Assembly (NCBI GenBank): GCA_001898785.1
Contig: MKVE01000015.1
Coordinates: 222,475 to 286,474, forward strand
Direction: 5' to 3'
Origin: Chryseobacterium sp. 36-9
GTDB taxonomy: Bacteria > Bacteroidota > Bacteroidia > Flavobacteriales > Weeksellaceae
Length of the DNA: 64,000 nucleotides
Both the position numbers and the translations under genes were made by a program. Below, in pieces: positions 8,695 through 17,332 of the stretch. Within the stretch, counting starts at the first letter, position 1. Every line of letters begins with the position of its first letter. The notes beneath the pieces are model-generated. The model was not told the DNA's origin and made no database searches. It was given only the letters and a program-made list of their open reading frames with translations.

Positions 8695-9300
8695 ATGAAA
8701 AAATTGTTATTGACTATTTTCATCGCCGGATTATTCTCTGCCCATACTGTAAGAGGACAGGAAAGAAGATCAGGAAATACAGTTCAGAGATCAACGGGAA
8801 ATTCTTCTTTCAGGAGTGCACCTACATCATCTTTTTCACCAGCAGGAACAGCTATGAGACAACAACAGAGCCAGAATATTCCCAGGGCGTCTGAGTGGAG
8901 AACTATGAATATGGATGAGAAAAGAGCGGCTGTAAGTAATATGTCCGTAAAAGAACGTTCTGTTTTCTTACAAAAGATGAAAGAGAATATCACTATTGAT
9001 GATCTTGATATTCCTGCTGATAAGCAAGAAGAATTCAAAAATCTTTTTACCGAATATCAGAGTAATCAGAGATTGATAAAGGAAAAGTTTCATTCGGATA
9101 AGAATTTTGATAAATTGAGTGATGAAGAAGCAACAAGCCGGCTGAATCAAAGTTTTGATGTAGGACAGCAATTGCTTAATAACAGAAGAGCGTATGCAGA
9201 TAAGTTTTTGAAAATCCTTACACCGCAACAGGTTCTTAAGCTTTTCCAGAATGAAGGGAAAATGCGTGAAAAACTGCTCGATAAAAAAAATGACAACTAA
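8695..9300 (+). CDS. Secreted CpxP/Spy-like helical protein
   Basis: A signal peptide (about residues 1-21, ending RGQ) precedes a Ser/Gln-rich linker and a long helical domain (about 65-200). The end carries LTPQQVLKLFQNEG, similar to the LTxxQ motifs of the CpxP/Spy/CnrX-type periplasmic sensor-chaperones. It starts 18 bases after the putative anti-sigma gene and is followed by a terminator, so it closes the three-gene operon. A role in sensing envelope or metal stress is inferred from motif and context; sequence alone does not prove it. Confidence 0.6.
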   Translation: MKKLLLTIFIAGLFSAHTVRGQERRSGNTVQRSTGNSSFRSAPTSSFSPAGTAMRQQQSQNIPRASEWRTMNMDEKRAAVSNMSVKERSVFLQKMKENITIDDLDIPADKQEEFKNLFTEYQSNQRLIKEKFHSDKNFDKLSDEEATSRLNQSFDVGQQLLNNRRAYADKFLKILTPQQVLKLFQNEGKMREKLLDKKNDN

Positions 9301-9304
9301 ACCG

Positions 9305-9329
9305 AAACCTCTATATTTTAGAGGTTTTT
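9305..9329 (+). terminator. Terminator of the sigma-factor operon
   Basis: A perfect 9-bp stem (AAACCTCTA/TAGAGGTTT) with a 5-base loop is followed by T residues, starting 4 bases after the last stop codon of the operon. Confidence 0.8.
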
Positions 9330-9430
9330 CTTGTTTTATATCTCACATTCACAAATGTTTCGAAATAATTTTTCCTATTCTGTTAAAAATATGTATTTTC
9401 GCAGACTGATTATAAACACTTAATATAAAG

Positions 9431-11590
9431 ATGGCAATTTTAGGCGAAATTAGAAAAAGGTCGTGGCTGTTAGTAGGCGTTATTGCATTAGCACTTTTGG
9501 CTTTCTTGGTTAATCCTGATACAATAGATAAGGTTTTTGGTAAAAACCCGAATATTCTTGGTAAGGTTAACGGTGAAGAAATTACAAGAGATGAATTCAA
9601 TGACCAGCTTTTCATTATGCAGCAGCAAGCCCAGCAACAAGGACAACAGACAAAAGGTCTTGAAGAGCAGGCTTGGCAGATTCTTGTTCAATCAAAATTA
9701 ATCAAGCAACAATTTGAAAAAATGGGGCTTAAGCTGACTGATGAGGTATTCTGGAGTCAGTTGCAATATGATCCAATGTTCGCTCAAAATCAAGGCGCTT
9801 TTGATGAAAAAGGGAATTTCAAAACTCAGGAATTCAAGAAAATGATTTCGGATTGGCAAGCTACAAATCCTGAACAATACAATTTCTGGCTAAAAAGTAA
9901 GAAAGCTATAGAGTACAGAATGATGGCAAGAATGCTGTTTGGTAACATCACATCAGGAATCACTGCAAGCAAAAAAGAAGCGGAATTGATGATGAAGTTC
10001 CGTGATGATATGGCAAACATCGATTTTGTAAAAGTTGATTATTTAGAATTCTCTAAAAAGAATGATGTAAAAGTTACAACACAAGATCTTGCAGATTATA
10101 TCAAACAACATCCGACGAGATTCAAAGCTACAGCAAGCAGAAATTTAGCTTATGCTTATTTTCCTGCGACACCAAGCGCTCAGGATGATGCTACAACTTT
10201 GAACGAGTTGAACAAGCTATACCTTAAAGGGACGGACGCTTCTAACGGGACTGAAAACTTCCAGAATACAAAGAACGATTCTATGTTCGTTGAATTGAAT
10301 TCTGATGTGCCATTCATTCCTCAGTATGTTAGTCCAACGCAATTGCCGGCAGAATTGAAAGATAAAATTGCAACAGCGGCTATCGGACAGATTTTTGGAC
10401 CATACAAAGAGCAGAATCTATATGTAGTTTCAAAATTATTAGATAAAAAACCGTCTGATTCTACAGAAACAAGACATATTTTGATTTCTTACAAAGACAC
10501 AGAGATCGGGAAGCAAGATAAATCTGTTACAAGAACCAAGGAACAGGCTAAGAAATTGGCAGACAGCATCTATGCGGCCGTGAAAGCTAATCCGGCAACT
10601 TTTGCAGATGATTTGAAATTCTCTGATGACAAAGGTTCTGCAGCACAAGGTGGTAACGTTGGTTGGACCACGCCAGCTCAGCCGAAATTTGTACCGGAAT
10701 TCCAGAAGTTTGTGAATGATTCTCCGAAAGGTGCAACTGGTGTAGTAGAAACACAGTTCGGTTATCATATCATCAATATCCTTGACAAAAAATCAGGTTC
10801 TATGACTTACAAAATCGCTCACTTGGCGAAAAATGTAAAAGCATCAGACAAAACTGAAAATCAAGTTTTGACCCAGGCTACAAGATTTATACAGCAAACA
10901 GAAGGAAAGAGCTTTAATCAATTCAAAAACTTAGCTGAAAAGAATAAATACAGATTCGACAATCCTAAAACTGTAGGCCGTTTCCAAGGAACCCTTCCGG
11001 GACTTAATACGGATAAAGATGCTGATATCATTGCATGGGCTTTTGATAAAAAAAGAGAAATTGGTGATACAGATATTTTCACGGTAGAAGGAACAGGTGA
11101 CAGAATTGTTGCTTATGTTGTCGGAAAACAAGACGAAGGTCTTGCAGATCCTGAAACTGTAAGAGATCAGATTGAACCAATTGTGAAAAATAAAGTTCTT
11201 GCGAAGAAAATTATTGAAAAAATCAATGCCGGAAAATATACATCGCTTGATCAGGCTGCGAAAGCTTTTGGAACAACAAAAGGAAATGCGGATGTTAATT
11301 TGTTCAATCCTTCTGTAAACGGTGCTATGGAACCAAGAGTTGCAGGAGCTGCATTCGGTGTTGCAACAAACAAATTGTCTCAGCCAGTTGAAGGAATGAC
11401 AGGTGTATATCTTGTGGTTAAAAAATCTGTTAAAACGAACAAACTGCCAGGAGATATCAAACAAATTACTGAGTCTATCAAACAACAGAATTCTCAGCAA
11501 TTCACAGGAGCTTTCTTGAAGAGTCTTCAAGATAATGCTAACATAAAAGATTACAGAATTGAAGTTTGGGACAAAACTGCTCAACGATAA
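9431..11590 (+). CDS. Peptidyl-prolyl isomerase, PpiD/SurA-like
   Basis: The 719-residue protein is a membrane-anchored periplasmic folding factor. One membrane helix (about residues 11-28) is followed by a SurA-N-like helical region beginning GKVNGEEITRDEFNDQL, then a parvulin-type isomerase domain at about 335-450 with TRHILISYKDTEIG, GNVGWTTPAQPKFVPEF and QFGYHIINILDKK, and a long C-terminal region resembling a second, degenerate PPIase domain. It should assist folding of outer-membrane proteins leaving the Sec translocon. It stands alone between two terminators. Confidence 0.88.
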   Translation: MAILGEIRKRSWLLVGVIALALLAFLVNPDTIDKVFGKNPNILGKVNGEEITRDEFNDQLFIMQQQAQQQGQQTKGLEEQAWQILVQSKLIKQQFEKMGLKLTDEVFWSQLQYDPMFAQNQGAFDEKGNFKTQEFKKMISDWQATNPEQYNFWLKSKKAIEYRMMARMLFGNITSGITASKKEAELMMKFRDDMANIDFVKVDYLEFSKKNDVKVTTQDLADYIKQHPTRFKATASRNLAYAYFPATPSAQDDATTLNELNKLYLKGTDASNGTENFQNTKNDSMFVELNSDVPFIPQYVSPTQLPAELKDKIATAAIGQIFGPYKEQNLYVVSKLLDKKPSDSTETRHILISYKDTEIGKQDKSVTRTKEQAKKLADSIYAAVKANPATFADDLKFSDDKGSAAQGGNVGWTTPAQPKFVPEFQKFVNDSPKGATGVVETQFGYHIINILDKKSGSMTYKIAHLAKNVKASDKTENQVLTQATRFIQQTEGKSFNQFKNLAEKNKYRFDNPKTVGRFQGTLPGLNTDKDADIIAWAFDKKREIGDTDIFTVEGTGDRIVAYVVGKQDEGLADPETVRDQIEPIVKNKVLAKKIIEKINAGKYTSLDQAAKAFGTTKGNADVNLFNPSVNGAMEPRVAGAAFGVATNKLSQPVEGMTGVYLVVKKSVKTNKLPGDIKQITESIKQQNSQQFTGAFLKSLQDNANIKDYRIEVWDKTAQR

Positions 11591-11608
11591 TTTGGCATAA
11601 TATTGAAA

Positions 11609-11649
11609 AACAACAAAAGCGGCACAATTGTCGCTTTTGTTGTTTTTTT
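11609..11649 (+). terminator. Strong intrinsic terminator
   Basis: A perfect 13-bp stem (AACAACAAAAGCG with its complement CGCTTTTGTTGTT), 10-base loop, followed by a T run, 18 bases after the PpiD-like gene's stop codon. It is one of the strongest terminators in the window. Confidence 0.9.
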
Positions 11650-11678
11650 ATTTATAATAATTATAACTCCAATATTCT

Positions 11679-11686
11679 TATATTTG
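11679..11686 (+). promoter_or_regulatory. -7 promoter box of the MlaD-like gene
   Basis: TATATTTG matches TAnnTTTG exactly and lies 23 bases before the GTG start of the MCE-domain gene, just after the preceding terminator. No clear -33 element is seen. Confidence 0.45.
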
Positions 11687-11709
11687 CTAATTAGTAAACC
11701 AATTAAAAC

Positions 11710-12663
11710 GTGAAGTTAAGTAAAGAATTAAAAGCAGGACTGATTGCAATTTTTGCCATTATTGCTTTCGTGATATTATATCAGTTTATGAAAGGGAAAA
11801 ATCTCTTCACTACAGATAATGTTTTTTTTGCAAAATATGATAATGTAGAAGGCTTGTCAGTATCTAATCCGGTCTCAATCAATGGATTGAAAGTAGGACA
11901 GGTTGATGAGATAAAACCGATTACTTCAAAAGACGGAAGATTACATTTTGTAGTTAAATTAACAGTTGATAATACGTTTCAGTTTTCCAACCAATCTACT
12001 GTTGAGATCTTTGAACCAGGATTAATGTCCGGCAAGGAAATGAGAATCAATCTGTCATATGGCGGAACAGTTGCAAAAGACGGAGATACGCTGAAAGGAA
12101 ATTATCAGCTGTCGATGCTTAACTCCCTGTCATCTCAGGTAAAACCGGTTAAAGATCAGCTTTCCGGCGTCTTGTTAAAATTAGATTCAACTTTAGCAAG
12201 TACCAACAAAATTGTCGATGAGCAAAACAGAAGAGAAATCAAATTGCTGTTAGCTAATCTCAACAAAACAATCGAATCCTTCAAAGCAACATCCGATAGG
12301 ACCAATGCAATTTTAGCTTCTAATGAGAATGGATTACATGAAGTAGTTGCCAATGCCAATCAGACATTATTAACGGCCAATAAAACTTTGGACAAATATG
12401 GTTCGGTTGCAGAACGTGTCGATATCAACAAACTGAATGGAACAATCGATCAGTTTAACCAGACAGCTAACAAGCTAAATAACGTTATTTCCGGCATACA
12501 AAACGGAGAAGGTTCCCTTGGTAAATTGATGAAAGATGAAGAACTTTACAATAATCTAACAAAAACTTCAAACAATCTTAATCAGCTGGTAGAAGATGTG
12601 AAAGCGAATCCAAAAAGATATGTTAATTTCTCAGTTTTTGGTAAGAACTCAGATAAAAAGTAA
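11710..12663 (+). CDS. MlaD family protein (MCE domain)
   Basis: The 317-residue protein has an N-terminal membrane helix (about residues 8-26) and one MCE/MlaD domain (about 37-115), with the segment VEGLSVSNPVSINGLKVGQV typical of the family. A long helical, coiled-coil-like region follows. It is the substrate-binding subunit of an Mla-type ABC system moving phospholipids between the membranes; the MlaE and MlaF subunits are not in this window. The start is a GTG, chosen because it directly precedes KLSKELKAGL, the usual start of flavobacterial homologues. The next gene begins 3 bases downstream. Confidence 0.85.
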   Translation: MKLSKELKAGLIAIFAIIAFVILYQFMKGKNLFTTDNVFFAKYDNVEGLSVSNPVSINGLKVGQVDEIKPITSKDGRLHFVVKLTVDNTFQFSNQSTVEIFEPGLMSGKEMRINLSYGGTVAKDGDTLKGNYQLSMLNSLSSQVKPVKDQLSGVLLKLDSTLASTNKIVDEQNRREIKLLLANLNKTIESFKATSDRTNAILASNENGLHEVVANANQTLLTANKTLDKYGSVAERVDINKLNGTIDQFNQTANKLNNVISGIQNGEGSLGKLMKDEELYNNLTKTSNNLNQLVEDVKANPKRYVNFSVFGKNSDKK

Positions 12664-12666
12664 TTT

Positions 12667-13983
12667 ATGCAATACATTGACAATGTTATTTTTGTAATCC
12701 TATTGATTGCCGGCTTTGGACTCTTCGGAAAAAGTCTGAAAGAGCTTTACCGTAATATCAAACTCGGGAGAGAAATCGACCGAACCGACAGAAAAGCAGA
12801 ACGATGGGCAATTATGACCAGAGTAGCGCTTGGACAGAGCAAAATGGTAAAACGTCCAATTGCTGGGATTTTACACATTTTCGTTTATGTTGGATTTGTT
12901 ATTATCAATATAGAATTGCTGGAGATTATCATTGATGGAATTTTCGGAACGCATAGATTTTTGCAGGGAATTTTAGGAGATTCTTTTTACTCTTTCTTTA
13001 CTTCAACATTGGAAGTTCTTGCGGCATTGGTTGTATTTGCAGTAGTTATATTTTTTATCAGAAGAAATTTTTATGGTGTCAAGAGATTGACAATGAAAGA
13101 ACTGTTCGGTTGGCCAAAAAAAGATGCTAACTGGATTCTGATTATCGAATTTGCTTTGATGGTCGCTTTTTTCACAATGAACGGAGCTGATTATTATGCG
13201 GATTCTACTCGTTTTGCAAGTAATTTTCCAATTTCAGAACATTTGTTTCCTTTCTTTGTAAATTTCAGCTTGGAAACACTTCATGTAATTGAGAAATCGG
13301 CTTGGTGGTTTCATTTTGTAGGGATTTTGTTCTTCATGAATTACCTCTATTATTCTAAGCATCTTCATATCATTTTTGCATTCCCGAATACTTGGTTTTC
13401 TAATCTAGAGAAAAAAGGAAAATTCAACAATTTGGATTCAGTAACCAAAGAAATCAAATTAATGATGGATCCGAATGCCGATCCTTATGCAGCTCCTCCG
13501 GAAGGTGAAGCAGAAGCTCCTTCAAAATTCGGAGCGGAAGATATTTTTGACTTGAATCAGCATCAGCTTTTGAGTGCTTATTCCTGCACAGAATGTGGAC
13601 GCTGTACTTCGGTTTGCCCGGCAAATATTACAGGTAAAAAACTGTCTCCAAGATTGATTATGATGAAAACCAGAGACCGTCTGGAAGAAGTAGGAAAAAA
13701 TCTTAATAAAAATGGAGGTAAGTTTGTCGATGATGGTAAAAAGTTACTGAACGATTACATTACCAAAGAAGAACTTTGGGCATGTACAACCTGTAATGCC
13801 TGTGTAGAAGCCTGTCCGGTTTTGATTGATCCTTTGTCTATCATTTTCGAGATGAGAAGATTCTTGGTAATGGAACAGTCTGCAGCGCCACAGGAATTAA
13901 ATCTGATGATGACGAATGTTGAGAATAATGCCGCACCTTGGCAATATAATCAGGCTGACAGACTGAATTGGGCCAACGATTAA
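12667..13983 (+). CDS. Membrane (Fe-S)-binding protein, heterodisulfide-reductase-like
   Basis: The 438-residue protein has several membrane helices in its first 250 residues and a C-terminal dicluster ferredoxin domain. One cluster motif is CTECGRCTSVCP (from about residue 307), the other CTTCNACVEACP (from about residue 372), so two [4Fe-4S] clusters are expected. The arrangement resembles a fused heterodisulfide reductase subunit E and C or the GlpC/LutB type of membrane electron carrier. With the next gene it forms a two-protein redox unit found widely in Bacteroidota; donor and acceptor are unknown. Confidence 0.82.
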   Translation: MQYIDNVIFVILLIAGFGLFGKSLKELYRNIKLGREIDRTDRKAERWAIMTRVALGQSKMVKRPIAGILHIFVYVGFVIINIELLEIIIDGIFGTHRFLQGILGDSFYSFFTSTLEVLAALVVFAVVIFFIRRNFYGVKRLTMKELFGWPKKDANWILIIEFALMVAFFTMNGADYYADSTRFASNFPISEHLFPFFVNFSLETLHVIEKSAWWFHFVGILFFMNYLYYSKHLHIIFAFPNTWFSNLEKKGKFNNLDSVTKEIKLMMDPNADPYAAPPEGEAEAPSKFGAEDIFDLNQHQLLSAYSCTECGRCTSVCPANITGKKLSPRLIMMKTRDRLEEVGKNLNKNGGKFVDDGKKLLNDYITKEELWACTTCNACVEACPVLIDPLSIIFEMRRFLVMEQSAAPQELNLMMTNVENNAAPWQYNQADRLNWAND

Positions 13984-14032
13984 TCTTGAAGCAAAGACAT
14001 TTTACATTAATACAAAATACATTTTACAACAA

Positions 14033-14818
14033 ATGGATTTCACTATAAAAACAATGGCAGATTATGCTGCGGAAGGCAAATCTCCGGAAGTTCTCTTCTG
14101 GGTTGGTTGTGCCGGAAGTTTCGATGATCGTGCGAAGAAAATTACGCGGGCATTCTGCAAAATTCTTAATAAAATCAATGTAGAATTTGCTGTTCTTGGT
14201 CAGGAAGAATCTTGCACCGGCGATCCTGCAAAACGTGCCGGAAACGAATTTGTTTTCCAAATGATGGCTTTGACCAATATCGAAGTTCTTAACGCTTACG
14301 ATGTCAAAAAGATCGTTACGGCTTGTCCGCATTGTTTCAATACTTTGAAAAATGAATACCCAAGTCTTGGCGGAAATTATCAGGTTTTGCATCATACCCA
14401 ATTCCTGAAAGATTTGATGAATGAAGGAAGATTAAAAATCGAAGGCGGAAGCTTCAAAGGAAAAAAAATTACGTTTCACGATCCTTGTTATCTTGGAAGA
14501 GGTAATGACGAGTATGAAGCACCAAGAATGCTTCTGGAAAAGTTGGATGCAGAATTGGTGGAAATGAAGCGTTGCAAAACCAACGGTCTATGTTGTGGAG
14601 CTGGTGGAGCACAGATGTTCAAAGAACCGGAAAAAGGAAATAAGGATATCAATATCGAAAGAACAGAAGAAGCACTGTCATTCGAGCCGAAAGTAATTGC
14701 AACTGGGTGTCCGTTTTGTAATACGATGATGACCGATGGCGTGAAACATTTCAATAAAAATACTGAAGTAGAAGTCAAAGATATTGTAGAGCTTTTGGCG
14801 GAAGCAGAAGATTTATAA
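14033..14818 (+). CDS. (Fe-S)-binding protein with CCG domains, HdrB-like
   Basis: The 261-residue protein has Cys-rich CCG-type repeats as in HdrB, GlpC and LutA: an early WVGCAGSFDDR, CPHCFNTLKNEYP (about 97-109), DPCYLGRG (about 150-157), CCGAGGAQMF (about 186-195) and CPFCNTMM near the end. Such domains bind a non-cubane [4Fe-4S] cluster that catalyses thiol or disulfide chemistry or passes electrons. It lies 49 bases after the membrane Fe-S protein and should be its catalytic partner. A terminator follows 20 bases after the stop. Confidence 0.85.
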   Translation: MDFTIKTMADYAAEGKSPEVLFWVGCAGSFDDRAKKITRAFCKILNKINVEFAVLGQEESCTGDPAKRAGNEFVFQMMALTNIEVLNAYDVKKIVTACPHCFNTLKNEYPSLGGNYQVLHHTQFLKDLMNEGRLKIEGGSFKGKKITFHDPCYLGRGNDEYEAPRMLLEKLDAELVEMKRCKTNGLCCGAGGAQMFKEPEKGNKDINIERTEEALSFEPKVIATGCPFCNTMMTDGVKHFNKNTEVEVKDIVELLAEAEDL

Positions 14819-14838
14819 AATCGCGTAAAATAAAATTT

Positions 14839-14864
14839 AAAAACCTCAGAAATTCTGAGGTTTT
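14839..14864 (+). terminator. Terminator of the MlaD/Fe-S unit
   Basis: A 10-bp perfect stem (AAACCTCAGA/TCTGAGGTTT) is followed by a T-rich stretch, 20 bases after the second Fe-S gene. Confidence 0.8.
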
Positions 14865-14960
14865 CGTTTTAAGGGATTTAGATAAAAATCCGTAATTTTA
14901 TAAATTGAAACAACAAATAAAATTGCAGTCAGGCGATTTTGTAAAAATAAATTCATTATT

Positions 14961-15449
14961 ATGAAAATCGAGGAATCCAATATTGTAGAAACAAACGATT
15001 ACCGCGTTATTATATATCCAGCATCAAGACCTTTTACGGCAAAAGAAAGTAAGACCATTGCGGAAAAATTATATGATTTTTTAGGCGATTGGGCAGCTCA
15101 TGGCAAAGCATTGTCTTCATCGTTCAAGATTGAAAAAAATCAATTCATTATTATTTGCGTTGATGAGGAAAAAGAAGCAGCTTCGGGTTGTAGTATTGAT
15201 GCGCTTGGAAAGGTAATGAGAGAGTTGGATGCAGAATTTGATTTGGGATTATTTGACAGGATGAAAGCTAGTTATGTTGAAAATGGTGAAGTGAAAACCC
15301 TCAAATTATCAGACTTCAAAAACAAGATAAGAAACGGCGAATTGTCAACAGATATTGAAGTTTTTGATTTTTCTAAAAATACTTATCTCGATTTTCTAAG
15401 TCATTTTTTGCAACCATTTAGCAGAAGCTGGGCATCATCAATCAAATAA
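14961..15449 (+). CDS. Conserved hypothetical protein
   Basis: The 162-residue soluble protein has no signal peptide or membrane helix. Flavobacterial relatives are often labelled ABC transporter ATPase, but no Walker A, Walker B or signature motif is present here, so that label is unsupported. The segment YRVIIYPASRPFTAKESK and a conserved aromatic region (FLGDWAAHGKAL) stand out. The function is unknown. It lies 28 bases before the glycan genes and might share their transcript. Confidence 0.7.
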   Translation: MKIEESNIVETNDYRVIIYPASRPFTAKESKTIAEKLYDFLGDWAAHGKALSSSFKIEKNQFIIICVDEEKEAASGCSIDALGKVMRELDAEFDLGLFDRMKASYVENGEVKTLKLSDFKNKIRNGELSTDIEVFDFSKNTYLDFLSHFLQPFSRSWASSIK

Positions 15450-15477
15450 TTTTATTGGGAATACATATTCAGTTTCT

Positions 15478-16194
15478 ATGAATAATGATAAAATCAAGGA
15501 TTTTTACAATGATTTCGTAAGCTATCAAACCCAATCAGGAGTCAACGAAAGAATCTATACTTTATATAAAAAAATGCAATCTCTGGGCCTTAATTCTGAT
15601 TCCAATATTCTGGAATTAGGATGTGGAATTGGAGTAATGACAAAGCTGTTGACCAATTCTGTTAAAACCGGATATATAGAGTCAGTAGATCTGAGTGATA
15701 AGTCAATAGAATTAGCAAAATCAAAAATACACAAACAAAACGTATCATTTTATACAGATGATGTAGTAAGCTATCAGCCAAAGAAAAAGAAGTTTGATTT
15801 CATAACTTTATTTGATGTCATAGAACATATTCCTCTGGAACTTCATCCTGATCTTTTCAGGAATTTGTCAGAAATAGCTAATGATAATACGAAGATCTTG
15901 ATTAATATTCCTAACCCGGATTTTATTGATTTTCACATGAATGATGAGTCTGCTTGGTTACAGATTGTGGACCAGCCGATTCCTTTGCATTTCGTTGTAG
16001 CTAACTCAGAATCTAATGGTCTTCAGGTTTCTAATTTTAATACTTATAGCATTTGGGTGGAGAATGATTATCAATTTTTTGTCATCCGGAAAAAACAACC
16101 TTATAAGAAAGTTTTACTCAGCGAAAAAAGAACCATCACTCAAAAAATATCGAATAGATTAAAAAATATCTACATTGGTTTAAGATACAGGTAG
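15478..16194 (+). CDS. Class I SAM-dependent methyltransferase
   Basis: The 238-residue protein has the Rossmann-fold SAM-binding signature ILELGCGIGVMTKLL (about residues 42-56), an acidic residue ending strand 2 (SVDLSD) and FDFITLFDVIEHIP as motif II. It fits Methyltransf_11/25-type small-molecule methyltransferases. The position, followed by a glycosyltransferase, an amidotransferase-like protein and a flippase, suggests it methylates a surface sugar or lipid-linked glycan. The acceptor cannot be told from sequence. Confidence 0.82.
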   Translation: MNNDKIKDFYNDFVSYQTQSGVNERIYTLYKKMQSLGLNSDSNILELGCGIGVMTKLLTNSVKTGYIESVDLSDKSIELAKSKIHKQNVSFYTDDVVSYQPKKKKFDFITLFDVIEHIPLELHPDLFRNLSEIANDNTKILINIPNPDFIDFHMNDESAWLQIVDQPIPLHFVVANSESNGLQVSNFNTYSIWVENDYQFFVIRKKQPYKKVLLSEKRTITQKISNRLKNIYIGLRYR

Positions 16195-16210
16195 TTTTCA
16201 AAACTTAATC

Positions 16211-17332
16211 ATGAAACTCAAAGTCCTTTTCATTTCTTCCTGGTTTCCCAATAAGCTGGAACCAACTAACGGTAACTTTGTGCAGCGACATGCAGAAGCC
16301 GTTGCAACATTGCATGACGTAGAAATTTTGCATACAATCGGAGATTTTGCCCAAAAAGAAACTTTTATTTTTGATGACAAAGTGGTAAATGGAATCAGAA
16401 CTCTCATTGTTTATTATAAAAACTCAAAAAATCCTGTTCAGAATTTTTTGCGGAGAATGAAAGCTTATAAATCAGGGTTTGCTAAGATGCAAAAGCCTGA
16501 TCTGGTACATGCTAATGTTCTTCATAATAATATGCTTTTTGCGGTTTATCTGAAGAGAAAGTATAAGATTCCTTTTGTTGTAACCGAACATTGGACAGCG
16601 CTTAGAAAAATCAATCAGGCAACAACGTCTTTAATAATCAAAAAAATAGCAACGTTTATTGGAAATCGAGCTTCAGTAATTTTACCGGTCAGCAATGATT
16701 TGAAAATCAGCCTTGAAGAATTGGGAGTCAAGTCGCCGATGAAGGTCGTGCCCAATGTTGTAGACACCAGCCTTTTTGAGCCGGATCATTCTGCACAGGA
16801 GATTTTTACATTTGTGCATATTTCCAACTTAATTCCGAGAAAAAATGCAGATAAAATACTAAAAGTTGCTATAAAATTATTGAAGGAAGGCTATCAGTTA
16901 AAACTGAAAATAGGTGGCGACGGTGATACAAAACCATTACGGGAAATTGTGAAAAAAGAAGGTTTTGAAAATCACATCGAGATTTTTGATACGTTAACGC
17001 TAACCGAAGTTTCTCAAAAACTAAAAACTTCGGATTGCTTTATTCTTTTCAGTAATGATGAGAATCAGCCTTGTGTGATTGCAGAATCTTTTGCTTCCGG
17101 AATCAAAGTGATTTCTACAAACGTTGGCGGGATTTCGGAATTTTTCCCGGAGAATTTCGGAATACTTGTCGATAGGCCAGACGAAATTCTTCTGGAAAAG
17201 GCAATGAAACAATTAATCGAAAACCAGTCTCCACGAGATATTGAAAAAATATCAAGTTATGCAAAACAGACTTTTTCCAAGGAAAGTATTGCAACACAGT
17301 TCACGGAGATTTATAAAAATGTGATGCGTTAA
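16211..17332 (+). CDS. Glycosyltransferase family 4 (GT-B fold)
   Basis: The 373-residue protein has a GT4 layout: an N-terminal acceptor domain starting KVLFISSWFPNKLEPTNGNF, and a C-terminal nucleotide-sugar domain with PNVVDTSLFEPD, KLKIGGDGD and the E-x7-E region ENQPCVIAESFASG (about residue 284 onwards). It should transfer a sugar from a nucleotide donor to a lipid-linked glycan on the cytosolic face. Its TAA stop shares its last A with the ATG of the next gene, so translation is coupled. Confidence 0.87.
   Translation: MKLKVLFISSWFPNKLEPTNGNFVQRHAEAVATLHDVEILHTIGDFAQKETFIFDDKVVNGIRTLIVYYKNSKNPVQNFLRRMKAYKSGFAKMQKPDLVHANVLHNNMLFAVYLKRKYKIPFVVTEHWTALRKINQATTSLIIKKIATFIGNRASVILPVSNDLKISLEELGVKSPMKVVPNVVDTSLFEPDHSAQEIFTFVHISNLIPRKNADKILKVAIKLLKEGYQLKLKIGGDGDTKPLREIVKKEGFENHIEIFDTLTLTEVSQKLKTSDCFILFSNDENQPCVIAESFASGIKVISTNVGGISEFFPENFGILVDRPDEILLEKAMKQLIENQSPRDIEKISSYAKQTFSKESIATQFTEIYKNVMR

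Noticed and set aside
10931-11584. 217-residue open frame on the minus strand
   Set aside because: It lies wholly antisense to the PpiD-like gene, is rich in Phe, Ser, Asn and Arg in a way typical of frame shadows, and has no recognisable motif.
14961-15449. ABC transporter ATPase, the label often used for relatives of this gene
   Set aside because: No Walker A, Walker B or signature motif can be found in the protein.
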